A stretch of 64,000 nt of DNA from Streptomyces sp. NBC_00091 (lineage in GTDB: Bacteria > Actinomycetota > Actinomycetes > Streptomycetales > Streptomycetaceae). Where the stretch lies: NCBI RefSeq assembly GCF_026343185.1, contig NZ_JAPEMA010000003.1, positions 124,001 to 188,000 of the forward strand. The letters are read 5' to 3'. The position numbers and the translations under genes were made by a program. Shown here one piece after another: positions 15,930 to 25,800 of the stretch (position 1 is its first letter; each line of letters opens with the position of its first letter). The notes below the pieces were generated by a model. It was not told the origin of the DNA, made no database searches, and was given only the letters and a program-made list of their open reading frames with translations.

Positions 15930-18130
15930 TCAGCCGAAGATCCAGAACCGTTCGCGCTGGAAGGGGTAGGTCGGCAGGTCCACGCCGTGGGCTCCGCTGC
16001 CCTCGAACACCGCAGCCCAGCCGACCGGCTCGCCGGCGCTGTGGAAGGCCGCGGCCAGGGCCAGCGGCGCACCGGCCACCGGGTCCGGCGACGGGGCGGG
16101 GGCCGGGGCGGCGGCCAGGGCCTCGGCAAGGCCCTCCGTCCAGTCCTCGCCGAGCGGTTCGCCGGAGTCGGCGTCCAGGAGGGCGATTTCCGGCCGTGCG
16201 GCACCCGTCACCCGGGGCTGTCCTCCGTCCGCGAGAACGGCCAGCGCCTCGACGGCCTGCTCCAGGGTGAGCGCGCCCGCCACGTGCGCGGCGGCGAGCC
16301 GGCCGGGGCCGGACACCAGCAGCGCCTGCGGGGCCAGGCCCCAGCTCTCGTACAGCCGGAACAGGGCCACCTCCTCGGCGAAGGCCTCGGCCACGGCCGG
16401 GAAGGGCGCCGCCAGCCGGACGTCGAGGTGCGCGCGTACGGCGTCCCAGGCGTCGGCGAAGACGGGCCGGGCCGCGTACAGGGCGTCCGCGAGGCCGCGT
16501 ACGGCCCCGGTGAACGCGATCCGCGCGGTGCCTTCCGTGACGACCCGGGGGTGCTCCTCGCCCCGCTCCACGGCGGCCAGCGCCTCGAGGAGCTCCTCGC
16601 GGCCGGCGGCGAGCAGCACCGCGCGGTGTTCGAAGGCGGCCCGGCCGGTGGCCAGGGTGAAGCCGACGTCGGCGGGGTCGAGGGCGGGGTCCTCGGCGAG
16701 TGCGGCGCCGATGCGCGCCGCCTGGGCCCGCAGCGCCTGCGGGGTGCGGCCGGACAGCGGGACCGCGACGGTGCCCGGAGCGGTACGGGCCGGGCCGGCG
16801 GGGGCCGGCTCCGGGGCGGGCGGCGCTTCGAGGATCAGGTGGACCTGGGTGCCGCTGGCGCCGAGCGAGGAGACGCCGGCCCGGCGCGGGCGGCCGGTCT
16901 CCGGCCACGGGGTGGGCTCGGTGACCAGGCGGACGGCGCCCGCCGACCAGTCCACGCGGCTGGTGGGCTCCTTGACGTTCAGCGTCTGCGGGAGCAGCGC
17001 GTGGCGCAGGGCCAGCACCGTCTTGATGACGCCGGTGACGCCGGAGGCGGACTGCGGGTGGCCGATGTTGGACTTGACGGTCGACAGCAGCAGCGGCCGG
17101 TCGGCCGGGCGGTCCTGGCCGTACGTCGCCAGCAGGGCCTCCGCCTCGATGGCGTCGCCGAGCGGGGTTCCGGTGCCGTGGCCCTCGACCGCGTCCACGT
17201 CCCGGGCGCTGAGGCCGGCGTCGGCCAGGGCCTGGCGGATGAGGCGCTGCTGGGAGATGCCGCTGGGGGCGGTGAGGCCGTTGCCGGCGCCGTGGTGGTT
17301 GACGGCGGAGCCCCGTACGACGGCCAGGACCGGGTGGCCCAGGCGCCGCGCCCGGGAGAGGCGTTCGACGAGCACCATGCCGGCGCCCTCGCCCCAGCCG
17401 GTTCCGTCGGCGTCCTCGGAGAACGGCTTGCAGCGGCCGTCGGCGGCGGCGCCGCCCATGTGGTGCCAGGCGACCGGGGCGGACAGGACGGTGACGCCGC
17501 CCGCGAGGGACATCGCGCACTCGCCGCGCCGGACCGACTGCACGGCCAGGTGCAGGGCGACGCCGGACGAGGAGCAGCCGGTGTCGACGGTGAGGGTCGG
17601 GCCGTGGATGTCGAGGGCGTAGGCGACCCGCCCGGAGGCGATGGCCGGGGCGATGCCGCTGCCGAAGTGCGGTTCGCTCTCCTCGGGGATCCGCTCCGTG
17701 GGCAGGAAGCCCTGGTAGCCGACGCCGATGTAGAGGCCGATCTGCTCGTCGGTGAGGCCGCGGGGGTCGACCCCGGCACGCTCGAACGCCTCCCAGGCGG
17801 TTTCGAGCAGGATCCGCTGCTGGGGGTCCATGACGAGGGCCTCGGCCTCGGAGATGCCGAAGAAGGAGGCGTCGAACTCGCCGATGCCGCGCAGCAGTCC
17901 GGCCTGGCTGAGGGTCTTGACGGCCTGGAAGTCCTCCTCGCCCCCGCCGTCGGCCGCGCCTTCGCCTTCGCCTTCACCGGGGAGGTCGGCGATCCGCCAG
18001 CCGCGGTCGCGCGGCAGGTCCCCGACGAGGTCCTCGCCCTCGGAGACCGCCTGCCACAGCTGTTCGGGGGTCTCTATGCCGCCGGGGAGGCGGCAGCTCA
18101 TGCCGACGATGACGACCGGGTCCTCGTCCT
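15930..18130 (-). other. Terminal KS with degenerate AT (KSX-like chain-transfer unit)
   Basis: The last about 730 residues of the final PKS are a KS without a following KR or ACP. Cys is kept but in DTGCSSSG rather than DTACSSS. One His motif reads EGHGTGT rather than EAHGTGT; the second, KSNIGHPQ, is kept. The following AT-like region lacks GHSxG (LLVSGPGRLAAAHVAG stands in its place) and has no YASH/HAFH equivalent, so it cannot load an extender. Polyether clusters such as monensin and nanchangmycin have KSX proteins, thought to move the full chain to a discrete ACP for oxidative cyclisation. Here that unit appears fused to the last module. Confidence 0.8.
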
Positions 18131-21100
18131 CGGCGGCGCCCTGGCCGGTGGCGGGCGCGGCCGTCTCCTGCTCGCCGGCGCCCAGGAGTTCGGCGCCGAG
18201 GAAACGGGCGAGGGCGACCGGGCTCGGGTGGTCGTAGACCAGGGTGGCCGGCAGGGTCAGTCCGGTCGCGGCGGTGATCCGGTTGCGCAGTTCGACGACG
18301 GTGAGCGAGTCGAAGCCGAGTTCCTTGAAGGCCCGGCCCGCCTCGACGGCCTCGCCCGAGGCGTGGCCGAGCACGGCGGCCGCCTGGGCCCGTACGAGGT
18401 CGGTCAGCAGGGTGGTGCGCTCGCCCGGGGAGGCCGCGCGCAGGCTGCGGACCAGGTCGGAGGAGGACTCGTCCACGGGCTGGGGCGCGGTGGGCGCGGC
18501 CTGCGGCACGAGGTCGGTGAGCAGGGCGCTGGGGCGCTCGGAGGTGAAGCCGGGCGCGAAGCGGGACCAGTCGACGTCGGCGACGGCGACGAAGGCCTCG
18601 TCGTGTTCGACGGCCTGGACCATGGCGTTCAGGGCGGCCTGCGGATCCATTTCGAGGACGCCGCGGCGGCGCATGTACTCCTGCGCCCCCTCGAGTTCCA
18701 TCATGCCGCCGCCGCCCCAGGCGCCCCAGGCGAGGGAGGTGGCGGTCAGGCCGCGGGCCCTGCGCCGTTCGGCGAGGGCGTCGAGGTAGGCGTTGGCGGA
18801 GGCGTAGGCGGTGTGCCGGGCGGCGCCCCACACTCCGGAGTTGGAGGAGAACAGGACGAAGGCGTCCAGGGCGGTGCCGTCGAGGAGGGCTTCGAGGTGG
18901 TCGGCTCCGGCCACCTTGGCGGCCGACAGCTGTTCGAACTCCGCGGCCGTGGTCTCGGCGCCGAGGGTGTACTGCGGTACGCCGACGGCGTGGACGACGG
19001 CGGTCAGGGGCTGCCCGGCCGGGATCGCGCCGAGGACCGCCTCGAGCTGGCCGCGGTCGGACACGTCGCAGGCGGCGAGCGTCACGTCGGCGCCCAGGGC
19101 GCGGAGCTCGGCGGCGAGTTCGGCGGCTCCCGGGGCGTCGGCGCCGCGCCGGCTGGTGAGGACGAGGTGGGCGGCGCCGGTGGCGGCGAGGCGGCGGGCG
19201 ACCTGCGCGCCGACGCCTCCGGTGCCGCCGGTGACCAGGACGGTCCCGGACGGCTCCCAGCGGCGGACCGGCTCGCGGTCGCCGAGCGGGGAGCGCACGA
19301 GGCGGCGGCCGAGGACGCCGCTGGTGCGGACGGCGACCTGGTCCTCGTCGCCGTAGCCGCCGGCCAGGACCTTGGCGAGCCGGTCGAGCGCGCGCTGGTC
19401 CAGGGTCGGTGGCAGGTCGACGAGGCCGCCCCAGCAGCCGGGCTGTTCGAGGGCGATGACCCGGCCGAGGCCCCAGACGCGGGCCTGTGCCGGTACGGCG
19501 GGGGCGTCGGCGCGGCCGGCGGCGACGGCTCCCTGGGTGGCGGCCCAGTGCCGGGCGGTGATCCCGGCGTCGGCCAGGGCCTGGACGAGGACGTGGGTGC
19601 CGGTGGCGCCGGCCGCCTCGTCGAGGCCGAGGAGGGAGAGGACGCCGCCGAGGCCGGGCAGGGCGGCGGTGGCCTCGCCGAGCCGGCCCGCGAGGGCCGC
19701 GCGGTCGGCGGTGGCGGGGTCGCTCTCGAGGACGACGGTCTCGACGCCGTGGGCCGCGAGGCCGGCGGCGACCGTGCCGGCCACGCCGGTGGCGGCGGGC
19801 GGGGTGACGATCAGCCAGGTGCCGGCCGGGGCGGAGGTGGCGGGGGCTGCGGTCAGCGGGGTCCAGGCGGCCTTGTAGCGCCAGGAGTCGAGGGTGGAGC
19901 GGGCCTGCTGTCCGCGCCGCCAGGTGGCGAGGGCGGGCAGCAGCTCGCCGAGGGCCCGGCGCTCCTCGAGGGCGAGGGTGCCGGCCAGGGCCTCCAGGTC
20001 CTCGGCCTCGACGGCCGCCCAGAACCGGGTCTCGGTCTCGTCGGCGGTGGCGGGGCCGGTGGTGGGGGCTTCGGGCCGGACGGGGGCGGGCTTGAGCCAG
20101 TAGCTCTGGCGCTGGAAGGCGTACGTGGGCAGGGCGACGGCGGCGGCGTCCCGGCCGGTGAGGACGGAGCTCCAGTCGACGTCGACGCCGCGGGTCCAGG
20201 CGGTGGCGAGCGAGGTGGTGAACCGGGCCAGGCCGCCCTCACCACGCCGCAGCGTGCCCGTCGCCAGGATCTCGGCGCCCGCGGCTTCGGCCGTCTCCAC
20301 CAGCCCGTACGTGAGCACCGGGTGCGCACTGGACTCCACGAACGCCCGGAAGCCCTCCGCCAGGAGGGAGCGGACGACGGGCTCGAACGACACCGGCCGC
20401 CGGCAGTTCTCGTACCAGTAGGCGGCGGTCAGCTCCGGCCCTTCCAGCACCTCACCCGTCACGGTGGAGTACAGCGGAACGGAGCCGGTCCGCGGCTCCA
20501 CGAAGCCCAGCAGGTCCAGGATCCGCTCCTTGAGGCGGTCGACCTGGGCGCAGTGGGAGGCCACCGTGGACGGCACGATCTTCGCCCGCACCCCCTCGGC
20601 CTCCAGGGCCGCGACCAGTTCCTCCAGCGGGGCCACCTCGCCGGCCACCGTCACCGCGCGCGGACCGTTGATGCCCGCGATGGACAGCGCGTCCCCGTAC
20701 GGGGCGATCCGCGACTCGGCCTCGGCGCGCGCCAGGGAGACCGAGGCGACGGCGCCCCGGCCGACGAGTTCGTCCGCGAACAGCTGCGAACGGAGCACGA
20801 CCACCTTGGCGCCGTCCTCCAGCGACAGCGCGCCCGACACGACGGCGGCGGCGATCTCGCCCTGCGAGTGACCCACGACCGCGTCCGGCACCACACCGGC
20901 CGCACGCCACAGCTCCGCCAGGGACACCATCACGGCGAACAGCACCGGCTGGAGCACCTCGATGCGCGTCAGCTCTCCGGCCCCGCGCAGCACCTCCTCG
21001 ACCGACCAGTCGACGTGGGCCTCGACGGCCGCCGCGACCTCGGCGAACCGGTCCGCGAACACCGGTGAGGTGTCGAGGAGTTCGACCCCCATACCGGCCC

Positions 21101-22787
21101 ACTGGGAGCCCTGGCCGGGGAAGACGAACACCGTCTTGCCGCCCGCGTCCGCCACACCCGCCGCGATGGGCGAGTCGAGGGCGGCGAGCAGCTCCTCGCG
21201 GGAGGAGCCGAACGCCACGGCCCGGTGGTCGAACGCCGACCGGGTCGCGGCCAGGGAGAGCGCCACGTCCTGCGGCCGCAGTGCGGGATCGGTCCGGACG
21301 AACTGCCGCAGGCGGGCGGTCTGCGCGGTCAGCGCCGCCGCTCCCTTGCCGGACAGCACCCACGGGAGCGGGCCGCCCGTGCCCACGGCCGGGGTGGCGG
21401 CGGGCGCCTCGACCGGGGGTTCCGGGGCTTCGGGGGCGGCTTCCAGGATGGCGTGCGCGTTGGTGCCGCTGAGGCCGAAGGAGGACACGGCGGCCCGGCG
21501 CGGGTGGTCGGTCTCGGGCCAGGACCGGGACTCCAGCAGGAGTTCGACGTCGCCGGCGGCCCAGTCGATGTGCGGGGAGGGCGCGTCCACGTGCAGGGTC
21601 TTGGGGAGCACCCCGTGGCGCAGCGACATGACGGTCTTGATGATGCCGCCGACGCCGGCCGCCGCCTGGGTGTGCCCGATGTTGGACTTGATCGAGCCGA
21701 GCAGCAGCGGCCGGCCCTCGGGCCGGCCGCGCCCGTAGGTGGCGAGCAGGGCGTTGGCCTCGATGGGGTCGCCGAGGGTGGTGCCCGTGCCGTGCGCCTC
21801 GACCGCGTCGACCTGGTCGGGGGTGAGCCGGGCGTTGGCGAGTGCGGCGCGGATGACGCGCTGCTGGGCCTTGCCGCTGGGGGCGGTGAGGCCGTTGCTG
21901 GCGCCGTCCTGGTTGATGGCGGAGCCCCGGATGACGGCGAGCACCTCGTGGCCGTTTCGGCGCGCGTCGGAGAGCTTCTCCAGCAGGACCAGGCCGACGC
22001 CCTCGGAGAAGGAGGTCCCGTCGGCGCCGGCCGCGAACGCCTTGCAGCGGCCGCTGAACGCCATGACCCCCTGGGCGCTGAAGCCCACGAACAGGCCGGG
22101 GGACGCCATCACGGTGACCCCGCCGGCCAGGGCGAGCGAGCACTCGCCCTGGCGCAGCGCCTGGGCCGCGAGGTGCACGGCGACCAGGGAGGAGGAGCAC
22201 GCGGTGTCGATGGTGACCGCGGGGCCCTCGAAGCCGTACGTGTAGGAGAGCCGGCCGGAGATCACACTGGCCACGGAGCCGGTGACGAGGTGCCCCTCGG
22301 CGCCCTCGGCCTCGTCACCGAGGCTCTGGGCGTACGAGGGCTGGGAGGCGCCGATGTAGACGCCGGTCTGGGTGCCCTTGAGCCGGACCGGGTCGATGCC
22401 GGCCCGCTCCAGCGCCTCCCAGGAGGCCTCCAGCAGCAGCCGCTGCTGGGGGTCCATCGCGAGGGCCTCGCGCGGCGAGATCCCGAAGAACGCGGCGTCG
22501 AACTCGTCGACGTCGGGGACGAACGCGGCTTCGCGCACCGTTCCCGTGTCGCCGAGGTCCCAGCCGCGGTTGTCGGGGAAGCCGGAGACGGCGTCCCCCT
22601 CCTTGGCGACGAACTCCCAGAGGTCTTCGGGGGATTCGATGCCGCCGGGGAAGCGGCAGCTCATGGCGACGACGGCGATGGGCTCGTGCGCGGCGTCCAC
22701 CAGGTGCTGGTTCTGCCGGCGCAGCCGGTCCGTCTCCGTCAGCGACGCCCGCAGCGCTTCGACGACCTTTTCCGAGGGGGTGCTCAT
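15930..22787 (-). CDS. Type I PKS, final extension module (ethylmalonyl, KR) plus terminal KS-degenerate AT
   Basis: A 2285-residue PKS. Order: N-terminal docking helix (1-30), KS (Cys196 in DTACSSS), AT (Ser near 639 in GHSQGE; VASH near 743), KR (VTGGTGGVG near 1184, Tyr near 1326, Trp in NSGVWG, A type), ACP (GFDSL near 1491), second KS (Cys near 1738), degenerate AT, stop. No DH, second ACP or thioesterase. VASH instead of YASH points to ethylmalonyl-CoA. On the narasin backbone this module adds C1-C2 with the 2-ethyl group and leaves a 3-hydroxyl. Start ATG 22787 is the one that opens the docking helix STPSEKVVEALRASLTETD. The docking helix differs from those of the other PKS proteins and should pair with the unusual tail of the preceding one, 31 bases upstream. 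The terminal KS unit is described separately. Confidence 0.93.
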   Translation of the reverse strand: MSTPSEKVVEALRASLTETDRLRRQNQHLVDAAHEPIAVVAMSCRFPGGIESPEDLWEFVAKEGDAVSGFPDNRGWDLGDTGTVREAAFVPDVDEFDAAFFGISPREALAMDPQQRLLLEASWEALERAGIDPVRLKGTQTGVYIGASQPSYAQSLGDEAEGAEGHLVTGSVASVISGRLSYTYGFEGPAVTIDTACSSSLVAVHLAAQALRQGECSLALAGGVTVMASPGLFVGFSAQGVMAFSGRCKAFAAGADGTSFSEGVGLVLLEKLSDARRNGHEVLAVIRGSAINQDGASNGLTAPSGKAQQRVIRAALANARLTPDQVDAVEAHGTGTTLGDPIEANALLATYGRGRPEGRPLLLGSIKSNIGHTQAAAGVGGIIKTVMSLRHGVLPKTLHVDAPSPHIDWAAGDVELLLESRSWPETDHPRRAAVSSFGLSGTNAHAILEAAPEAPEPPVEAPAATPAVGTGGPLPWVLSGKGAAALTAQTARLRQFVRTDPALRPQDVALSLAATRSAFDHRAVAFGSSREELLAALDSPIAAGVADAGGKTVFVFPGQGSQWAGMGVELLDTSPVFADRFAEVAAAVEAHVDWSVEEVLRGAGELTRIEVLQPVLFAVMVSLAELWRAAGVVPDAVVGHSQGEIAAAVVSGALSLEDGAKVVVLRSQLFADELVGRGAVASVSLARAEAESRIAPYGDALSIAGINGPRAVTVAGEVAPLEELVAALEAEGVRAKIVPSTVASHCAQVDRLKERILDLLGFVEPRTGSVPLYSTVTGEVLEGPELTAAYWYENCRRPVSFEPVVRSLLAEGFRAFVESSAHPVLTYGLVETAEAAGAEILATGTLRRGEGGLARFTTSLATAWTRGVDVDWSSVLTGRDAAAVALPTYAFQRQSYWLKPAPVRPEAPTTGPATADETETRFWAAVEAEDLEALAGTLALEERRALGELLPALATWRRGQQARSTLDSWRYKAAWTPLTAAPATSAPAGTWLIVTPPAATGVAGTVAAGLAAHGVETVVLESDPATADRAALAGRLGEATAALPGLGGVLSLLGLDEAAGATGTHVLVQALADAGITARHWAATQGAVAAGRADAPAVPAQARVWGLGRVIALEQPGCWGGLVDLPPTLDQRALDRLAKVLAGGYGDEDQVAVRTSGVLGRRLVRSPLGDREPVRRWEPSGTVLVTGGTGGVGAQVARRLAATGAAHLVLTSRRGADAPGAAELAAELRALGADVTLAACDVSDRGQLEAVLGAIPAGQPLTAVVHAVGVPQYTLGAETTAAEFEQLSAAKVAGADHLEALLDGTALDAFVLFSSNSGVWGAARHTAYASANAYLDALAERRRARGLTATSLAWGAWGGGGMMELEGAQEYMRRRGVLEMDPQAALNAMVQAVEHDEAFVAVADVDWSRFAPGFTSERPSALLTDLVPQAAPTAPQPVDESSSDLVRSLRAASPGERTTLLTDLVRAQAAAVLGHASGEAVEAGRAFKELGFDSLTVVELRNRITAATGLTLPATLVYDHPSPVALARFLGAELLGAGEQETAAPATGQGAAEDEDPVVIVGMSCRLPGGIETPEQLWQAVSEGEDLVGDLPRDRGWRIADLPGEGEGEGAADGGGEEDFQAVKTLSQAGLLRGIGEFDASFFGISEAEALVMDPQQRILLETAWEAFERAGVDPRGLTDEQIGLYIGVGYQGFLPTERIPEESEPHFGSGIAPAIASGRVAYALDIHGPTLTVDTGCSSSGVALHLAVQSVRRGECAMSLAGGVTVLSAPVAWHHMGGAAADGRCKPFSEDADGTGWGEGAGMVLVERLSRARRLGHPVLAVVRGSAVNHHGAGNGLTAPSGISQQRLIRQALADAGLSARDVDAVEGHGTGTPLGDAIEAEALLATYGQDRPADRPLLLSTVKSNIGHPQSASGVTGVIKTVLALRHALLPQTLNVKEPTSRVDWSAGAVRLVTEPTPWPETGRPRRAGVSSLGASGTQVHLILEAPPAPEPAPAGPARTAPGTVAVPLSGRTPQALRAQAARIGAALAEDPALDPADVGFTLATGRAAFEHRAVLLAAGREELLEALAAVERGEEHPRVVTEGTARIAFTGAVRGLADALYAARPVFADAWDAVRAHLDVRLAAPFPAVAEAFAEEVALFRLYESWGLAPQALLVSGPGRLAAAHVAGALTLEQAVEALAVLADGGQPRVTGAARPEIALLDADSGEPLGEDWTEGLAEALAAAPAPAPSPDPVAGAPLALAAAFHSAGEPVGWAAVFEGSGAHGVDLPTYPFQRERFWIFG

Positions 22788-22818
22788 GGATGTGATCTCC
22801 GGATCTCGTCTTCGCGGA

Positions 22819-25800
22819 TCAGTGGTTGTCGCCGTCCAGGGCCAGGGACACGAGATCGTCGAGGTCCATCGTGGCGATCGAGTCCTCCCGTGCCCCGGTG
22901 TGGTCGGACGTGGGCGGTTCGGCCGCCGGGCTGCCCGCCAGCCGCAGCAGCGTGTCGAGGACACCCGCTTCGCTCAGCCGGGCCAGCGGGAGGGTGGCCA
23001 GGGCCCGCCGCAGGTGTGCCTCGTCGACCGGTGCGCCCGTCGCCGTCGGGTCCGCCCCGGTGTCCGTCGCTCCGGTCTCCGGGGCGAGTTCGTCCCGCAG
23101 GTGGTCCGCGAGTTCGACCGGGGTGGGGTGGTCGAAGACGATGGTCGCGGGCAGCCGCAGTCCGGTGGCCGCGCCGAGCCGGTTGCGCAGTTCGACGGCG
23201 GTCAGCGAGTCGAAGCCGAGCTCCTTGAAGGCCCGGTCGGCCTCGATGGATCCGGGGTTGGCGTGGCCCAGGACGGCCGCCACGTTGGTCCGTACGAGGT
23301 CCAGCAGCACGGTGCGGCGGCGCTCGGCGGAGAGCCCGGCGAGCTTGCGGGTGAGCGCGGAGCCGTCCGGTTCCGCCGTGGCGGCGGTTCCCGCGGCCCG
23401 GCGCACCGGGGTGCGGACGAGGGAGCGGTACAGCGCGGGCAGGCCGGCCCCGCCGGCGGAGTCGCGCAGCGCGGCCGGGTCGAGCCGGACGGGGACGCTC
23501 AGTGCCTCGTCCTGGTCCACGGCCGCGTCGAACAGGGCGAGGCCCTGTTCCGCGGTGAGCGGGGTGACGCCGCCGCGGCTGAACCGGGCCAGGTCGGTGT
23601 CGTCGAGTCCGGCCGTGAGCTCGCTGGTCTGGTGCCACATGCCCCAGGCGAGGGAGGTGGCGGGCAGGCCCTGGGCCCGGCGGTGGTGGGCGAGCGCGTC
23701 CAGGTAGGTGTTGGCGGCGGCGTAGTTGGCCTGGCCGGAGTTGCCGGTCACGCCCGCGGCCGAGGAGTAGAGCACGAACCGGCTCAGGTCCAGGTCGCGG
23801 GTGAGCTCGTGGAGGTTCCACGCGGCGTCCACCTTGGGCCGCATGGCGCGCTCCATGCGTGCCGGGGTGAGCGAGGCGAAGACTCCGTCGTCGACGACCC
23901 CGGCCGCGTGCACCACCCCGGTCAGCGGCCGGTCGGCGGGGATGGCGGCGAGCAGGGCGGCCAGCGCGTCGCGGTCGGCGGCGTCGCAGGCCACGACCTC
24001 GGCCGTAGCGCCCAACTCGGCTATCTCGGCGACGAGTTCGGCCGCCCCGGGGGCGTCCGGGCCGCGCCGGCCGGCCAGCAGCAGGTTCCGTACGCCGTGC
24101 TCGGTGACCAGGTGCTTGGCGACCAGCGCGCCCAGGGTGCCCGTACCGCCGGTGACCAGGACGGTGCCGGCCGGGTCCCAGCCCTGCGGGACCGTCAGGA
24201 CGATCTTGCCGGTGTGCTTGGCCTGGCTCATGAACCGGAAGGCCTCCGGGGCCCGCCGGATGTCCCAGGTGCGGGTGGGCAGCGGCCGCAGCTCATCCGT
24301 CTCGAACAGGCCCGCCAGTTCGGTGAGCATCGCGGCGGTGCGCTGCGGACCGGCCTCGGCCAGGTCGAAGCGGCGGTAGTGGACGCCCGGGTGGTCCAGG
24401 GCGACCTGTGCGGCGTCGCGGACGTCGGTGGCGCCGAGCTCGACGAAGCGGCCGCCGCGCGGCAGCAGCCGCAGCGAGGCGTCGACCAGGTCCCCGGCCA
24501 GGCAGTCCAGGACGACGTCTACGCCCTCGCCGCCGGTGGCGGTGGAGAAACGCTCCTCGAAGGAGGCGTCACGGGAGGAGGCGATGTGGGCGTCGTCGAG
24601 ACCGGCCGCGCGCAGCGCGTCCCACTTGCCCTCGCTGGCCGTGCCGAACACCTCGGCACCCAGGTGCCGGGCGATCTGCACCGCCGCCGAACCCACACCA
24701 CCGGCCGCGGCGTGCACCAGCACCCGCTCGCCGGCCTTCAGCCCCGCCAGGTCCACCAGCGCGTAGTACGCGGTGAGGAACGCGGCGGGCACCGAGGCGG
24801 CCTTCTCGAAGGACCAGCCCTCGGGGACGCGCGCCACCATCTGGGCGTCGGCGACCGCGAGGGGGCCGAAGGCGTGCGGCACCATGCCCATCACCCGGTC
24901 GCCCGGGGCGAGGTGGGTGACGCCCGGGCCGGTTTCGACGACCACACCGGCCGCCTCGCAGCCCATGAACCCGCCGCCCGGGTACATCCCGAGGGAGACC
25001 AGGACGTCGCGGAAGTTGAGCCCGGCGGCGTGTACGGCGATGCGCACCGCACCCTCGGGCAGCGGCTGCGCCGCCTCCGGCCGGGGCCGCAGGGCCAGGT
25101 GGTCGAGGGTTCCGGCGGCGGTGGTGTCCAGGGCCCAGGCAGCGGCGCCGCCCGGTACCGGCAGGGCCGTGCCCGAGCCGGCCCGGACCAGGCGCGGCGC
25201 CAGGGCGGTGCCGGCGCGCAGCGCGGTCTGCGGCTCGTCGTGGACGAGGGCCGCGGCGACCGCGCCCCGCAGGGCGGCGGCGGACTCCTCGGTGGTGTCG
25301 AGGTCGGCGATCAGGAGCCGGCCGGGGTTCTCGGCCTGGGCCGAGCGGATCAGCCCCCAGGCGGGTGAGTGCGCGAGGCCGGTGGCGTCCTCGCCGGTAC
25401 GGGTGGCGACCGCGCCGTGGGTGAGGACGACCAGCCGGGATCCGGCGAAGCGTTCCGCGGCCACCCACTCCTGCACGGTGGCGAGCAGGGCGGCCGCCTC
25501 GGCGTGGACCTCGGCGAGTGCGCCGTCCGGGCTCGGGCTCGCGTCCGGGGCTCCGTAGGGCAGGACCACGGTCTGCGGCAGGGCCGCGCCGTCGGCGGCG
25601 GCGAGGGCCGCGAGGTCCTCGTACCGGTCGACGGCAGCGCCCGCGCCCTCCAGGGCGGCCGCGATGCCGGGTGCGGCGGAGCCGATGACGGCCCAGTTCC
25701 CGGCGGCGGAGGCATCGGCGTGGGCGGGCAGTTCCGTCCATTCGAGGCGGAACAGCCCGTCGGTGCCGCCGTCGCCGCCCTGGCGCAGGGTGGCCGTGTC

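Noticed and set aside
15930..16900. C-terminal thioesterase domain on the last PKS
   Set aside because: The end has no GxSxG and reads as a worn AT with its linker, not as an alpha/beta hydrolase.
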